Assembly (NCBI RefSeq): GCF_965638725.1
Contig: NC_134982.1
Span: 42,150,799-42,214,798, forward strand
Direction of reading: 5' to 3'
Source: Aptenodytes patagonicus
Lineage: Eukaryota > Chordata > Aves > Sphenisciformes > Spheniscidae
DNA: 64,000 nucleotides
A program made the translations under genes and the position numbers. Every line of letters begins with the position of its first letter. Position 1 is the stretch's first letter. The notes beneath the pieces were generated by a model. The model made no database searches, was not told the origin of the DNA, and saw only the letters and a program-made list of their open reading frames with translations. Shown here one piece after another: positions 1 to 12,739 of the stretch.

Positions 1-2795
1 TTCAAAAAATGTGGCCTGGTCCCCAGTTTCCCCAGGGGAAACAAGTGCTCCTTAACAGTAGCTGATCCTACTCATTGACCACTGATGATGGCAGAAACTT
101 TCAACCATCTCCATTTTGTTTGAGATGATGGAGGAAACAGTGCCTTGCAGCACCTCCGCAGTTTCAGAGTGGTGCCCTAGCCCTCGGGTAGGTTGAGCTG
201 GCCTTACACTAGCTCTGTGTAATGCATGCTTCAGTTTGCCCGCACCGGCATCAGGGATGGGTGCAAGCCATCCCCTTGGGGGATGGACGGGTCCACTAGG
301 TCTATTAACTTCAGCATTGAGTTGGCAGAAGAAAATGGCACAGCCAATAGAGGGAGGAAGAAAGGACTTGGGCACTTTATCACCAGTTTACTCAAGACAG
401 GCTTGACGGTAAGGTTGGGAGGCAGAGGATTGTCTGTAACCCCATTGCCTTGTGTCCTTTCCCTCCTGAGATGTGGTGGAACTATGTCAGTACGTGTGCT
501 ATAACATATAGGTCTACCCTAGGTAAGTCCAAACAATACATCACAGTCCAAGATACAGATCAAGGGTGGGACTGTAAAAAAAGCTCGAGTGCTTTAGGCT
601 TACAAATCCTATAGTAAAATAATATATAAATGAATAAAATCAAGTCCAGATCCTTATATACTTAAGCAACATACACAAGAGATTTTAGCGGCATGTTGGC
701 GTATTCACCTCAAATAATCACTGGAGCACAAAGCTGATCCCTGAGTCTCCCCTCTGCAAGACAAGTGCATGAAGCTGCTGTCTTTAAAGGCGTAATTTCT
801 TCCCCTCGTCTCCAAGACAGCGTACACATTCATGTCCCGCAGACAAAGCAAAGCAGATAAGCAGCTAATTTATGGATCCAAACAAGGTTTAATGTGAGGC
901 AGACACTAAAGACTCAGTTTTACTGACAACTTAGTTCTGGGTGCACCAGGAAGTTAGGCATGAATTTTTTAAGTTCAGAAGAAGTTGTACAAAATAGTTA
1001 TGCATTAAAAACATATTAATCACAAGAGGAAGACTACTAACATGCGTTGCTGTTCTGTTGAAACTTAGCACTGGAATTTTTCTTTTAAATAAGCATTTTC
1101 CAAAATGTGTACTACAATACAATACAAAATAATGCACAGTACGCATTATTTGTTAAAACTGTTCTGATAATGCTTTCATGTGTAAGAAAGCACCAAAAAC
1201 TTTATCTTGCCTCTACCAAAAGGGAGACATTTAATAACTGCTCCTTTCTGTTCTGGTGGAATTAACCCTACAATCAAAATGCTACATTTTAACATGTTTT
1301 AATAGAAGTTGTGATATAAGATAATTGAGGGAATCCACTTGTTCTTTGCACTGGATGCTGAGATAGGAACAAAAACTAACAACACACTTGACCCAGGGAA
1401 GGTTGGGTTTATGTGGTGCCGTATAAGTTCTGGTTCCCACACCCCTGTGTTTGTGGGACAGGGTTAATCACTGTGCCTCATATTGTGATGTTAAGGGCAC
1501 AGCTGGCTCACCTGCCAGCTTAGTGCAAAGCAATCAGAACCTCTCTACCATACTGAGTAGATCCGAGGATCCCAGTTACATTTTTGGTAACGTGACACAT
1601 TAAGTACTGCCATCTGTGAATTTAGATAACTTCCTGATTTGAAAGGGGTGTGTCAGTTAGCTCTACCTATATCTAAAGTTATTTGTGCTGAAAGCCTGAG
1701 GCACTCGTAAGCTGAATAGAGGGATGCTGGAAAACATGCGTTCTGCATGGTAAGGAAACGCAGCATTTCAAACCTTTTTCCTTTGGCATCTTTCCTCCCC
1801 CAGGCAAGGGTGAGGCTCAGCCCCTGCAGACGCGTAATGCTCAGGCTGCGCTTTGCGTTGAGTGCTCTGCCTCCAGCCTAAGCTGCTGCCACGCTGCCCC
1901 ACGCACGCACATCAGACCGTTTGCTCTCCCTGGCGCATCCTTACACCGGTTTTATGACATGCTGTCATTTTTGTTAAAGTGGCCGCTGGATGTCACTGTT
2001 TCATCTCCGAGACACAGCCGCACAGACACATTTCTCTGCCTCGAAATAAGGGAATTGGGGTCCTTAAGGACAAAAAAAGACAGAGCTTCCTGGCCTGCCC
2101 CAGGACAGCTGTTTGAAGGATCCCTTACTGAAAGAACAGGCGATGCAGGAGCACCCTGGGACAAGCAGGCCCCCTGCTATAACAGAGGCGACCCTGCAAC
2201 CCTAAGATTGCTGACTGAACCACAGTGAGCCTTGGTTGAGATATACTAGCAATTAAGGATTATGAACACCAGCAGGCTGAAGTGGGAAGCCCTCTGAAGT
2301 AAATTCTTGTGGCTCTAGATAGACTTTAGATCTTGGGACTCTAGATAGCAGACCTACCACTATGTAAAGCAAGAGGCTTTGGAGGAGTAAGTGGAGTGCC
2401 TGATCTATTTGCATTACTCAGGCTCATCACTATTTTTCTAACTCAAGGATGAAAAGTACTGCATAAATAGCATAACTGCTTATGTGGAAATCATCTTCAG
2501 TTTGAAACTTAATTATATCTGGGAATGGTAACATTATTTCTTATATAGGGAAACATCAGGAAATCTTGATCGTGTTTTAATTGTTCAGAATTTTGCTAAA
2601 CATTGCAGTCTTTAAGGCTGAAATTTTCTGGACTGATTCCTGGTTGGAGGTAAATGTAACCAGGGAAGCAAATGAAAGTTTCATCCATGCTAAAATAATA
2701 AAAATAATAATACTCATATTTGAATTTTGCATGCATACGCTAAAATCAATGAGCAACAATGTTTTTTATTTTAGCAGCTAAAACCCGTAGAGATT
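1..2795. other. Intergenic DNA, no gene recognised
   Basis: This is AT-rich noncoding sequence. The open frames are all about 100 codons or shorter, with no recognisable domain, no good splice-site pairs and no codon bias. In mammals the flank upstream of KLF9 leads towards the 3' end of TRPM3, but no TRPM3 exon is visible here. I see no tandem repeat or transposon except the CR1 scrap that begins at the right edge. Confidence 0.6.
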
Positions 2796-2862
2796 TCATA
2801 GAATCATAGAATAATTCGAGTTGGAAGGGACCCATAAGGGTCATCGAGTCCAACTCCCTACA
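2796..2862 (-). mobile_element. CR1: CR1 LINE 3'-end fragment
   Basis: A short, strongly 5'-truncated CR1 retrotransposon tail. Its + strand begins with the doubled octamer catagaat/catagaat, followed by a ttggaaggga...tcatc...gtccaactccct stretch. This is the reverse complement of the avian CR1 3' end, so the element lies on the minus strand. Only about 67 bp survive and no coding sequence remains. CR1 is the dominant LINE of bird genomes. Confidence 0.88.
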
Positions 2863-5800
2863 CATGGTACACATGAAGAACTGATGAGGAATTATTTACA
2901 TCTGCAGCATTGAGATATGGGAGGTCATTTTTGGACCAGCTATCAAAAGTAGAAACAGGAGGTTTCTCATTCCAGTCCTTTATTAAATTATCTCCCATTA
3001 CAGAAATCTGCGTAGCAGATACACAGGTTTCCACCTTGCTGGTGAATCTCCCTGCTAGAAGGCTGCAGTTGAGCATTCAAAGTTTGGAAGCGCTAGGCTA
3101 AAAGTAGGTCCTACAACCTTGATTTGCTGCTCTGGAGTGTGAGATGTAAAAATTTCACACAATTGTACACCACTCGAGCCATAAAACCTTCCCCAGCAAA
3201 GGCCTGCCCAGGCTTTAAACTGGGTCTGGGCATAGAAAGCCTGAAAACTGAAAGGTTGTCTGTATGAAAAGTTTTTTTCCATCAAGGGACTTTTGGACAT
3301 CTGTTGAGACAGGGAGCCACAGAAAGTGTTGTACTAATGATGCACTGGGCAACAGGCATCTATCTTGCACTGTGGCGCACTGTCCTTGGGAGCTGTTAAT
3401 CAGAAAACAACATTGTTGAAGAACAACAAGGTGATACGATAGTTGTGCCTTTCTCATTTTCTGAATTTTTGGCACGATCTTCTTGTGCGCCATAAGGCTG
3501 AGCACTCAGGAATGATGGAAGTCAGTGGGAGCTGCTCTCTGAGCATGTGCACTGCTGTATAATGCCAAAACTCCTGAGAAAGCAGGTCCCTAATCAGGAC
3601 CTAAATCTCCCAGCAGGGCATTTCTCTGCCTGTCCTTCTGCTCCCATATACAAGAAGTAGGAGAAAGCGTGTTTATACTATATTCAACCTTCAGCACCAA
3701 GAACCCTTCTTTTTACAGTATTCATCCAGGACATAGACAAATTGGGTACAAACCCTCCTTTAAGTCAAATTTGTCTAAGATAAATCCCTCTCTCCCACCT
3801 CCCCAGAGAGCAGCTAATCACTTTTCCGCCTGTGAGTATTCTTGGGCAAACCACTCTCAGTCAGGAGACTGTTTGAAGCTATTCATTGAGCCAGAGGGCT
3901 CCAAAGCCCAGAGCAAAGTTGGGTTAAGGCATTCCCCTGGTGCAATTTGAAGAGTCTCAGACAGAAAGGAGATTGTAAAATGTGGGAAATCTTTCGAAGT
4001 TCAGAGTGCTTTTTATATGCTGTATAATAGAAGGGGACACCAATGACATAACCAGCTGTTTCTCCTGCTCCCTGTGTTATTACGCATGTCCTGAGTTGGC
4101 CTATTGTAATCCTCCTGGGCTTGGAAAGCAAAAGCAAAAGGCAGAGGGGGAAAAACCTGTTTAATGATTCCTTAACGGACTTCATATATCAGCCAAGCTC
4201 CTGTCTGTTTGGGAAAATCATGTGTAGAAGGTACGGGGTACATCTCCCCCAAGAGACTTTGGGAAAACACAGGCAGTTACGAACTTCAGGCACCTACCGC
4301 ATTAGGCAACAGCTAGGGAGATATATCAGTCTAACTTTTGTGCATAGGTGTTTCAAACTGCCATGACAGCACATTGTTTTGAAGATCCAGTCCTAAATCA
4401 CACTCTCCTTCAGTTCCACGTCTGCCAACAGAAGCATTGCACAGGAGAAAGGACTCAAAACAGTGAAGACTAGTATTAAAGATTTTTATCCCCTACTGTG
4501 GCAATATCACACCTTCAACCAGCCTATTAATCTGGAATTTGGGAGGGGTCTTCTGCTACTATCCTTCTATTCATATCTATTTAATGTAGTGCAAAAGCTG
4601 AACCATGGGAAAACTTGAATACTGCATCCACCCAAGCAGCTGAGCTATCATAAGACTCCCAGGTTTGTTTCTCTCAGGGCTCTCAGCAGCATAGGACCAC
4701 CTGTAATACATCTGCTTCTGCATTCAGAAAAAAAGGGGACTATCCAGGATTGCAAAGAAATCCTGCCAATCCCTGGCTGCCAGTCTACCCTTCAGAAACC
4801 GTTACAGTCAGCCCTGAGTCCAGCTCACTCCATTTTACAGCAGGGAGTTGGACAGCCTGAAAGACATCAGTTCCTCTGCTTCGCACTTTGAGGTTTCCTC
4901 AAATAGAAATTAGTCAAAGCAGGGAAACAACTGTCAAAGCTCATCTACTCAATACTCTTTACACCTCATGCCTTTCTCCTTTTGCAATCAAAATATTAAA
5001 AAATAGTACTAAATGAACATTCAGAAACATTAAGCAAGCAACACCTGTTATGCTGCTGTGAACCAGTTTGTGTTCCCACTGTGGTGAGTAGAACAGCCAT
5101 AGCTGAATGGAAATGGGAGCAGAACGTGCATGTCCAGGCCAGGAGTAACTTAGCACTGTGGGAATATAAATAACAAATAAATCTTGCTGAAAGCGGCCAA
5201 CTGATAAGAACACAGAGATCAAAATCAGTATTTTACTATCTAAATAAAACAAAACTTTCAGAAATAAACTCATCACAAACAATTGCCTTCACATAGCAAA
5301 AGAAACATCAGTGTTTGTGCTTTCTGAACAGAGTATCAAAAATGCAAATAGAAGGAGAAACAGGTACTCTGAAGACCAAAGTCTCACCTTGGTTAAGCCC
5401 AAGCTGGTCAACTGTCTGCTCCACTGAAGCAACCAAGTTACTCAAACTGGGCACTTAAATAACTAGCAGCAAAACTCGGCACAACATGTGAAATCAACCT
5501 GACCAGCAGTGCGTAGTGTGATTAGTGATGTTGGCTCTCTGTTCCAAATAAAGGAGCATCTAAACTCAGATGAGTAAGAGCTGCCTCAATTTTTTCTTAA
5601 CAGGATGTATCAACCTTACTTTTCTTATGGCTTTCTACAAAAAACTCATTTCAGCCCACTTCTTGTATATGCTGGTGGTTCATAAACCATGTGGGCTGCA
5701 ATGATTCATCAGAATTTACATAGTAGCTGCATGCAAGGTTTTATCTCCTTTCAATAAGGCAGGCCAACTTAACAGCCCTGAACTTCTGCGTAAAAGCTAT

Positions 5801-8800
5801 TGTTAAGAGTATCAGGGCAAAACATTGCCCCAGCTGCCAGCACTACAGTCCCAGTAATCAGGTCTGAAAGAAAAGGATTTATAATTATCTTTTATTCCAG
5901 TTATAGCAGCACACTGCAGGCATATATTTCTATTACTGCCATTATTATTGATAGCCACATTTCCAAATCTAACATCAGTCTCCTAAAGCCTACCTGTGCC
6001 CACAAATGATAGTGATTCATAGCTGATGATTAGTCAGAGCTCTAATCAATGAAAAGTTAAGGGTAAAAGTCCCTTTTACTCCCCCTTTCAGTCAGCATTT
6101 TCAAGCTATTTCCCCAGCCAAATCTTGGAAATAAAGAACTAGAACATTTACCTGTTGACCGCTGCCAGCCCACTGCTGCCATACATACACAGATGGTACA
6201 GTAAGCCAAACAGCAGCTCATGAGGGTAATGTAGATGTGCAGGCTGAACTCTGCTAGCCAGCTGCCACCTTTTCTCCTAGCAACGTTAGGTGACACAGGA
6301 GATGGGGGGGTGGAGGGTGTCTGATTAGGCAGCCTTTAGGTGAAATTGCAGCTGTAGCTAAGCGTCGCACAACACTACAATAATTTCAGATCAGTATAGC
6401 AATACTTAGGTACAAGAGCCATAACTATCCACTTAACACATGTCCCAGCCATCCAGCTCCCAGCAAGGAAAGGTTAGGTCATCCCAGAGTAATGGCTCGC
6501 CAGCTATGCAGGGAGTAGTGCATGGCACAGAGAGACACTAAGGTGCTGTAGGGTTTGAGAAGACTTTGTTATGGTAACCGAGGACAGTTTGCCTCCCCCA
6601 TCTGAGTATGTGGAGTCCCCAAGCACGTCTTATCTCCTTGTTACGATAAGCTGGGGTAGTTGGCTTCCCCCTCACCTGCACATACCCCTGCATGGGCACC
6701 AACATGATGGCCAGCTGCAGATCTCAGAATTCGGACAACAGCACCTGCATTACATCAGCGAGTTCGCTAATGAGCAAAACAGGACAGTTTATATGCACGG
6801 TATGTTAATCAGCACAAGTGTTATTATCCACCCCTGCGGTGCTTTCCCTTGAGCTTCACTCCCAAGCAGGGCTCCACTGCGTCGGGTCTCCATTTGATTA
6901 GCGTTGGTGTCCTGGGGCTCCCACTGTGGTAACACTATGCTTTCCATAAAGCCAAAGCTTTCACTCGCTGAGTGCTGTGCCTCGTCCCCGAGGGACCTGC
7001 ACCTGCCTTTTCCTCATAACAGGTGTGATTAAGCAAGCTGGGGGGCTTCAACAGGTGAGGCTCTGAAGAGTTCACAGGCCATTTGCTACAAGCTGTATGG
7101 TCACTGCTGTCCTAAATGAGGGCGTAACATAAACCACCATTCCCTTTCAGTGGGGAAGTGCCCCCAAGAAAAAAAAAGAGCAGCTTCCAAACCAAAGGCC
7201 CAGAGGCAGAAATGGAGATCCATAACGGAAGGGCTAAGCACTTGCTAAGGAGGGTGTTTTAATAAGCCATAGCTTGTAGGTACACCCTGAGGTTAGAGCT
7301 TTTAGCTTTTAGCTGCAATTAGAGTCCCATTGCTTCAGTTACCTATCTTTGGGTCACAGGTGATCTTTGCAGCTCGTTTCCTACCATGCTGTTGGTTAAG
7401 ATATGTTCATTTGTTCCAGAGCAACTAACACGAACCACCACTTGTGCCCCACCACAGGGCCTCAGTAAGCAGATAGCTGATTGTCTTTCTTGGCACAGAT
7501 TTACTTGGATTTTGATGCATAGAAGGGGCACAGTTGTGTTGAGTGCTTCATAGGCCACTAACAATGTTGTAACTGTTATCTGCACTGGTATCTGGTACGG
7601 GTATGGTCATGTGAGTTTTTTGAGCTTTGTACCTTTTTCTGTACAGATGATGGGTTATGAACACCAGCTGAAAGGGTCATACCACTCTTGGATCTCGCCA
7701 TTCTTCCCTGCAACCTTCTGTTTTCATGTTAGAAGAACATTCTGCAGTGCACTCAACCCAGACCTTCTCCATCTCCCCTAAAAGCACTGACATGTTCATG
7801 CACTTCTGGGAGCTTCTTACCTGCATTTGTACACACACACACACACTTCCCCAAAAACAAACAAACAAACAAAAGTTAAATAGCGTGATAAAATTTATCC
7901 TACAGCTTGAAAACTTTATTTTTCTATTTTTCTAAAAAAGCACTGGAAAATGGGCAAATAACTAAAAGACAGGAAGAGCAATGTCCTATAAGTAAATAAA
8001 AAATTCTCAAGTAAGCTTTGCATGATTGTAACTTTTGAGGTCATTTTTGGCCAGTATTTTTTATTAATACAGTAATTTATTTTTATGAAGTTCACCTCTG
8101 TTAGCAAACAGTACATGGACTAGTATTAGACTTTTCAGAATCACTCTCTGCTTGAACGATCTGTCAAATATCTGCAAAATGCTTTTTTAGTTTTTGACTA
8201 TTTGCAAGCAGCTCATTCTCTCTGACCAGATAATAAAAGAACAGGACATTTTAGATTCTCTGACAAACTGGAGTATATCCAAATTCTTTTCTGGGAAATT
8301 AATTCTTGCACATATGAATTTGAATCATGTTTTGTAAAAGAGTCTGCAACTAGCACTTGAAACTGCTGGTTCAACTAAGGCTTCCAGGAAAACCCACTTC
8401 TTACAAAACACACAGGCTTTTAGGTGGCAGGAAAAAGCCAGTCTTCTCCCCACCCAGGTGTAGGAAATCAGAAGTTAATATTTCTACTTCATTTAACTAG
8501 ACTGTGACTCAGGATCAGATATTTGAAGGTGTTTAGCACCTAATTCTTCATGGGTAGTTTAATATGAAAATACTCAAAGCAAAGAGCTGAGCTTTTCTCC
8601 TTCAGCCAAATAGTCTTTTTATAATTGAGTTATAGAGGTTATTCAAAAGCGTCACAGACGCAGCCACAGTAAGTTACTTAAACTGTAAATAGATATTTAT
8701 TGGCATTCTTCAGCTATCTGTCTAGCTCACTGTGGGATCAGCACAATAAGTCTGTTTTAGTACAAGCAGTTCAACGATTCCTACACAGCCCTCAGGCCTT

Positions 8801-11800
8801 TCAAAACTGTAACCAGTAAAATGAACACTAGACTGTCTTTCATTGTATTTTGAAGGTACAGGGAACTCTGGTTACAACCTTTAGTTTCTTTGTATCCTAC
8901 ATTAAAAGGCATTACTAAAGTTGCAAAGCCCTAAAAAGTTAACAATCAAAAGGCCATCTATGCATTCCCTTTCTGCACAAAACGATAGATTTAAATACAT
9001 ATTCAAATACCATTCCCTCCTCCCCCGCCACCTACCCATAGGATTGGTTTAAATTAATGAGCAGCTATGCTGTTTTCTCATGAATCCCTGCAGATCTTTC
9101 TCAGCCTGCTCTTGAAGATCAACTTGTAATTTCATTATGACTTTTTCTGTGATAGTCATTGTTAAATTATCAAGTGTTTTTGCATATTTATGAATTAATT
9201 TATTTCCACAACAACGTTGATATAACTGTTGATAATGTCAGTTTACAAAAGGGTCTGTAACTGTGGAAACCCAATTTGAAAAACTTGTCATACAAACTTC
9301 TAGCATGTTTTATACTGAATGTTATCCATTTTAGGTATTCTTCGTGGCTTTTTCTACAGCTGTAAACATATATTGCCTTTGCTTAATGGCCTCATGTCAG
9401 GTATCTGGAAAATGAGGGAGATCTGGTGACTGTGAAAAGTTTAATTGAAACGACTTAACCAAAACCATCAGAGCTTTGTGGCAGAAACAGGGACAGACCC
9501 CAGTCCTTCAGAGAAAGACCTCTCCATCAGATTTTCTTTCCTTTTCCTGGAATCCCCTGTCTCATTCATGACCACTGACTAGAAGCTTTCCACAGAGAGG
9601 TATTTTGTGACAGAAAATGTCCTTTTAGAAAAATCAAATATTCTTTAGGATGTAGAAAAACCACAGAAGCAAAAACAGTCCTTCTTCAACAGCCCACCCA
9701 AAACCAGACAATTTTTGTCTCTGAGCACGCTGACATCTGTCTGCTCAGCTGCCAGAGCTGAGCTTTCCCCCAGCCTCCTCCACCTCCTCGTGAGGCAGGC
9801 AGGGGAAGGGAGGCTTCACAGTCCCCCACCTAATGGCACCAGGGCTGGAAGGGTCTTGTCATCATCAGTTTGTGCCTGCAGGAATTATGTCAAAATTAAA
9901 CTCAGGCATCCAGGAAGCCAAAATTATATTTCTGTTCCCTGATAACTAAATTATTCTTTTAAAAAAAAAAAAAAAAAGAGAGAGAAGAAAAAAAATCTAA
10001 TACCCATTCAAGAAGAAAATTTTCTAAAAAATCACACCAAAATCCAAATGCATTTTTCCCCACATGAGAGGTTGTTATATACTAATCAGCTTTATTCAGA
10101 CTTCAGAAAGAAATGAAATCTGACTCCTGCAGACAAAAGCCTCCTTTGCTGCACACCTCTTATTCATCCCCGAAGCCATTCCATCCTGTGCACAGACTGA
10201 GGCAAAATCCTGTGGACAAGATGGTATATAATCATATAATTAAAGACTGCTGAACACACAAACCTCAGGGGTCTAACTGAGGCTATATGGGCATCTCCAA
10301 CTGTAGCCTTTCTCAACTTGTGAATGTGCAACTTCGAAAGGTTAATATTAGTAGTTTGGGACATCTATATTATTTGTATTTTTCTTAAAGAAAGAAAACA
10401 ATCCACGCACTCACCCCTGCCAGATATTCCTCGTGTGTAATTATATTGGACCATAGCAGAGATGGAGCTTGCAGCATTGCTGCTTTGTGCTTGAATTAAT
10501 GGAGTGACTGGTAGCAACTGGTGTCACCTCCAGGGTCGGCAGCCCGGAGGGGGTGCCAGGCCTTCTCCTTTCACAATCAGTCACAGACAGGCTACCAGCT
10601 CCCCACCACCAGTTGCCCCATGGCTGCCCCTGCCCAGCTCCCAGTCCCACCTCCCTCCTCCACTGCACACCGTTCATGCTTGTCCCTATGTCCCTGCCTC
10701 TTGGACATCAAAGAAGGCCAGGCAGCTGAAAAATGGTTCTCTGAGCAATAGTTCTGTTTCCGAGTCTCAAGTGGTTTACTTCAACTGCTAGAAAGTGAAG
10801 GCTCTCCATGTTGCCAAAAATATGAAAGGGAATATGCCTAAAAGGTCTCTTTCTTACCTTTAACTTCACATCAGTTGTATTTCATTTCTCTTCAGCGGTA
10901 CTAATCCTGGCTTACCCCCAGATAAAAAGAGATCAGAATTAGGCCAGCATTTTAATTTGTGTGATACACAGACTCTAAAAGGAGATTGACAACTCAAAGT
11001 CTAGTTTTTGAACAACTGAAATTAATTTTGGAGACTTTCAGTAGCTCCTGAGTGCCCCTCACTCCTGCACTGCTGTGAAAGACCCACGTAAAAGCCAACA
11101 CACCACCTTGAGGAAAAAGTCAACGGGAAATTAATCCAGATGCTACACCTAACACAGAGATGTTAACGAAGCAGTGCAGCTGCTGCTGCAACTGAAAAAA
11201 TCTTGTCTTTTATCTGCAGCAATATGGAAAACTATGTCAGAAAGAAAATCTGACTTTCAAGTTGATTGTGACCTCTTTAATTTATGACCCGATTTTAAAA
11301 TTATAGCCTGTACTGAAAGCATCTGATCTTATCCATCAGCAGAACTGGGGGCTGCATTGTCCTCTGGTTACTGCTATACAAGATGATAAACCTCAGTAGG
11401 AAGCACCTGAGTGGATAGGGAGAGAGCTCAACTCCAGACCTTCTAACCAAGCCGTAACCTCGCAAACTCCAAAATCCAAACGGCGACAGTGGACAACAAC
11501 CCGTTGGACTGAGCCACCTTTGCCTCACTGCCAATGCAGACTCTCAGCCGTGACCAACAATCAGGTGAGAGGAACATACGTTGTGGATATGACTGCACAG
11601 ACATGACTGCCATCCTCTCCTTCAGAGAATGCATTTGTTTTCCATTTTGTGCCCCTGCCTTTCTCTATTTCTCTAGTCAGTTATGATGCCAGTCTTCCTC
11701 ATATGCTGCTTTTCATGCCTGGGAAGCACTCCCAAGGGTTCTCATTACTCTACCAGAAGTCCTTTAAAGTCCTGTGCAAGGTTCAATACCTACAGAAAAC

Positions 11801-12679
11801 TCATCTGGTCAGGTTGCTGATGGGGTGGTATGGTGCTCTCAAGTTGCTTCCTTCTACTTGTCTCTCCATTCCCTACGCTCCCTTATACTATAGGCTTGTA
11901 AAGTCCACGTCTGGTTTTTTAGCCGGTACCTGCACAGCAGCTGGCACAGCGAGGGCCTCCTCCCTACCTTAGGCTCCCCTCCTCTGTGCTAACACAAGCA
12001 CAGAGTAACCACAGCAGTACTGCTTCACCCAGCGAGGTGGCTGTGAACAGCAACAGCCCGGGATGCAGCTGCGTCTCTCCCTGAGAGGGCTCTGCAAGAA
12101 GTGCAAGACCATGCACTGTTTATTATCCACAGCTGGGGTGAATGACCTGGTATCTTGTTTTTGTCTTCGTGTGGTATTTGAAATAGACAGGGACTGCTAT
12201 TCTCCCTGTTTGTCAGCTCTCAGAGGAGTTTAGTACAAACTGTCCAGTTCAAGTGGTACTGGAGAAACCTGGGAGTTTAAAAAAGCAGCTTTGGCAGCAA
12301 CATGAAAAAGAATACCCAAATGTATCAAAGTTAGGCATAAATCCATCAAGCATCCTGTTCTTTTTCAAGCACACCTTGTCACTTGCTTTGTTTACTGACT
12401 ATATCCGGTTCATAAAAGTGCTTTCTCTATTGTAGGGCATGATCATTACAGAGGTCTTAACGACTCTTGAAAAAGAAATACAAAATTAGCTTCATTTTCA
12501 TTTTCAGCTTCAAATTGTCCATTTTCAGGGACAATCATCCTCTTATCTGCAACCGCAAATGATTATGAAGCCACTGGACTGCACTACATAGCAGGAGAAA
12601 GAAGGAAAATGGCCAGAGTTAAGTCTTCTGCCTTCTGTTCACAACTTCTGTGAGGCTGCCATAAAAATGTCCTGGAAAA
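2863..12679. other. Intergenic DNA with simple repeats only
   Basis: Long AT-rich noncoding stretch with no recognisable exon, RNA gene or transposon. Visible simple repeats are a (CA)n run at about 7830-7847 followed by a (CAAA)n run at about 7856-7873, and an A17 tract at 9961-9977. The open frames are short and look random. Conserved noncoding enhancers could be present but cannot be recognised without alignment. Confidence 0.55.
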
Positions 12680-12739
12680 ATGTCCTTTACAGTGACACGA
12701 GTGGAAGGTATCTTCCACCTTGTGTCACTGTAAAGGCAT
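12680..12739. repeat. Inverted repeat / hairpin, pre-miRNA sized
   Basis: A 15-bp perfect arm at 12684-12698 (cctttacagtgacac) is matched by its reverse complement at 12722-12736. Inside it a 7-bp stem (12701-12707 with 12712-12718) closes a 4-nt loop, separated from the outer stem by a small asymmetric internal bulge. Three further pairs outside a one-base bulge extend the hairpin to about 60 nt. The shape resembles a short pre-miRNA or the remains of a small inverted-repeat transposon. No miRNA family is recognised. Confidence 0.7.
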
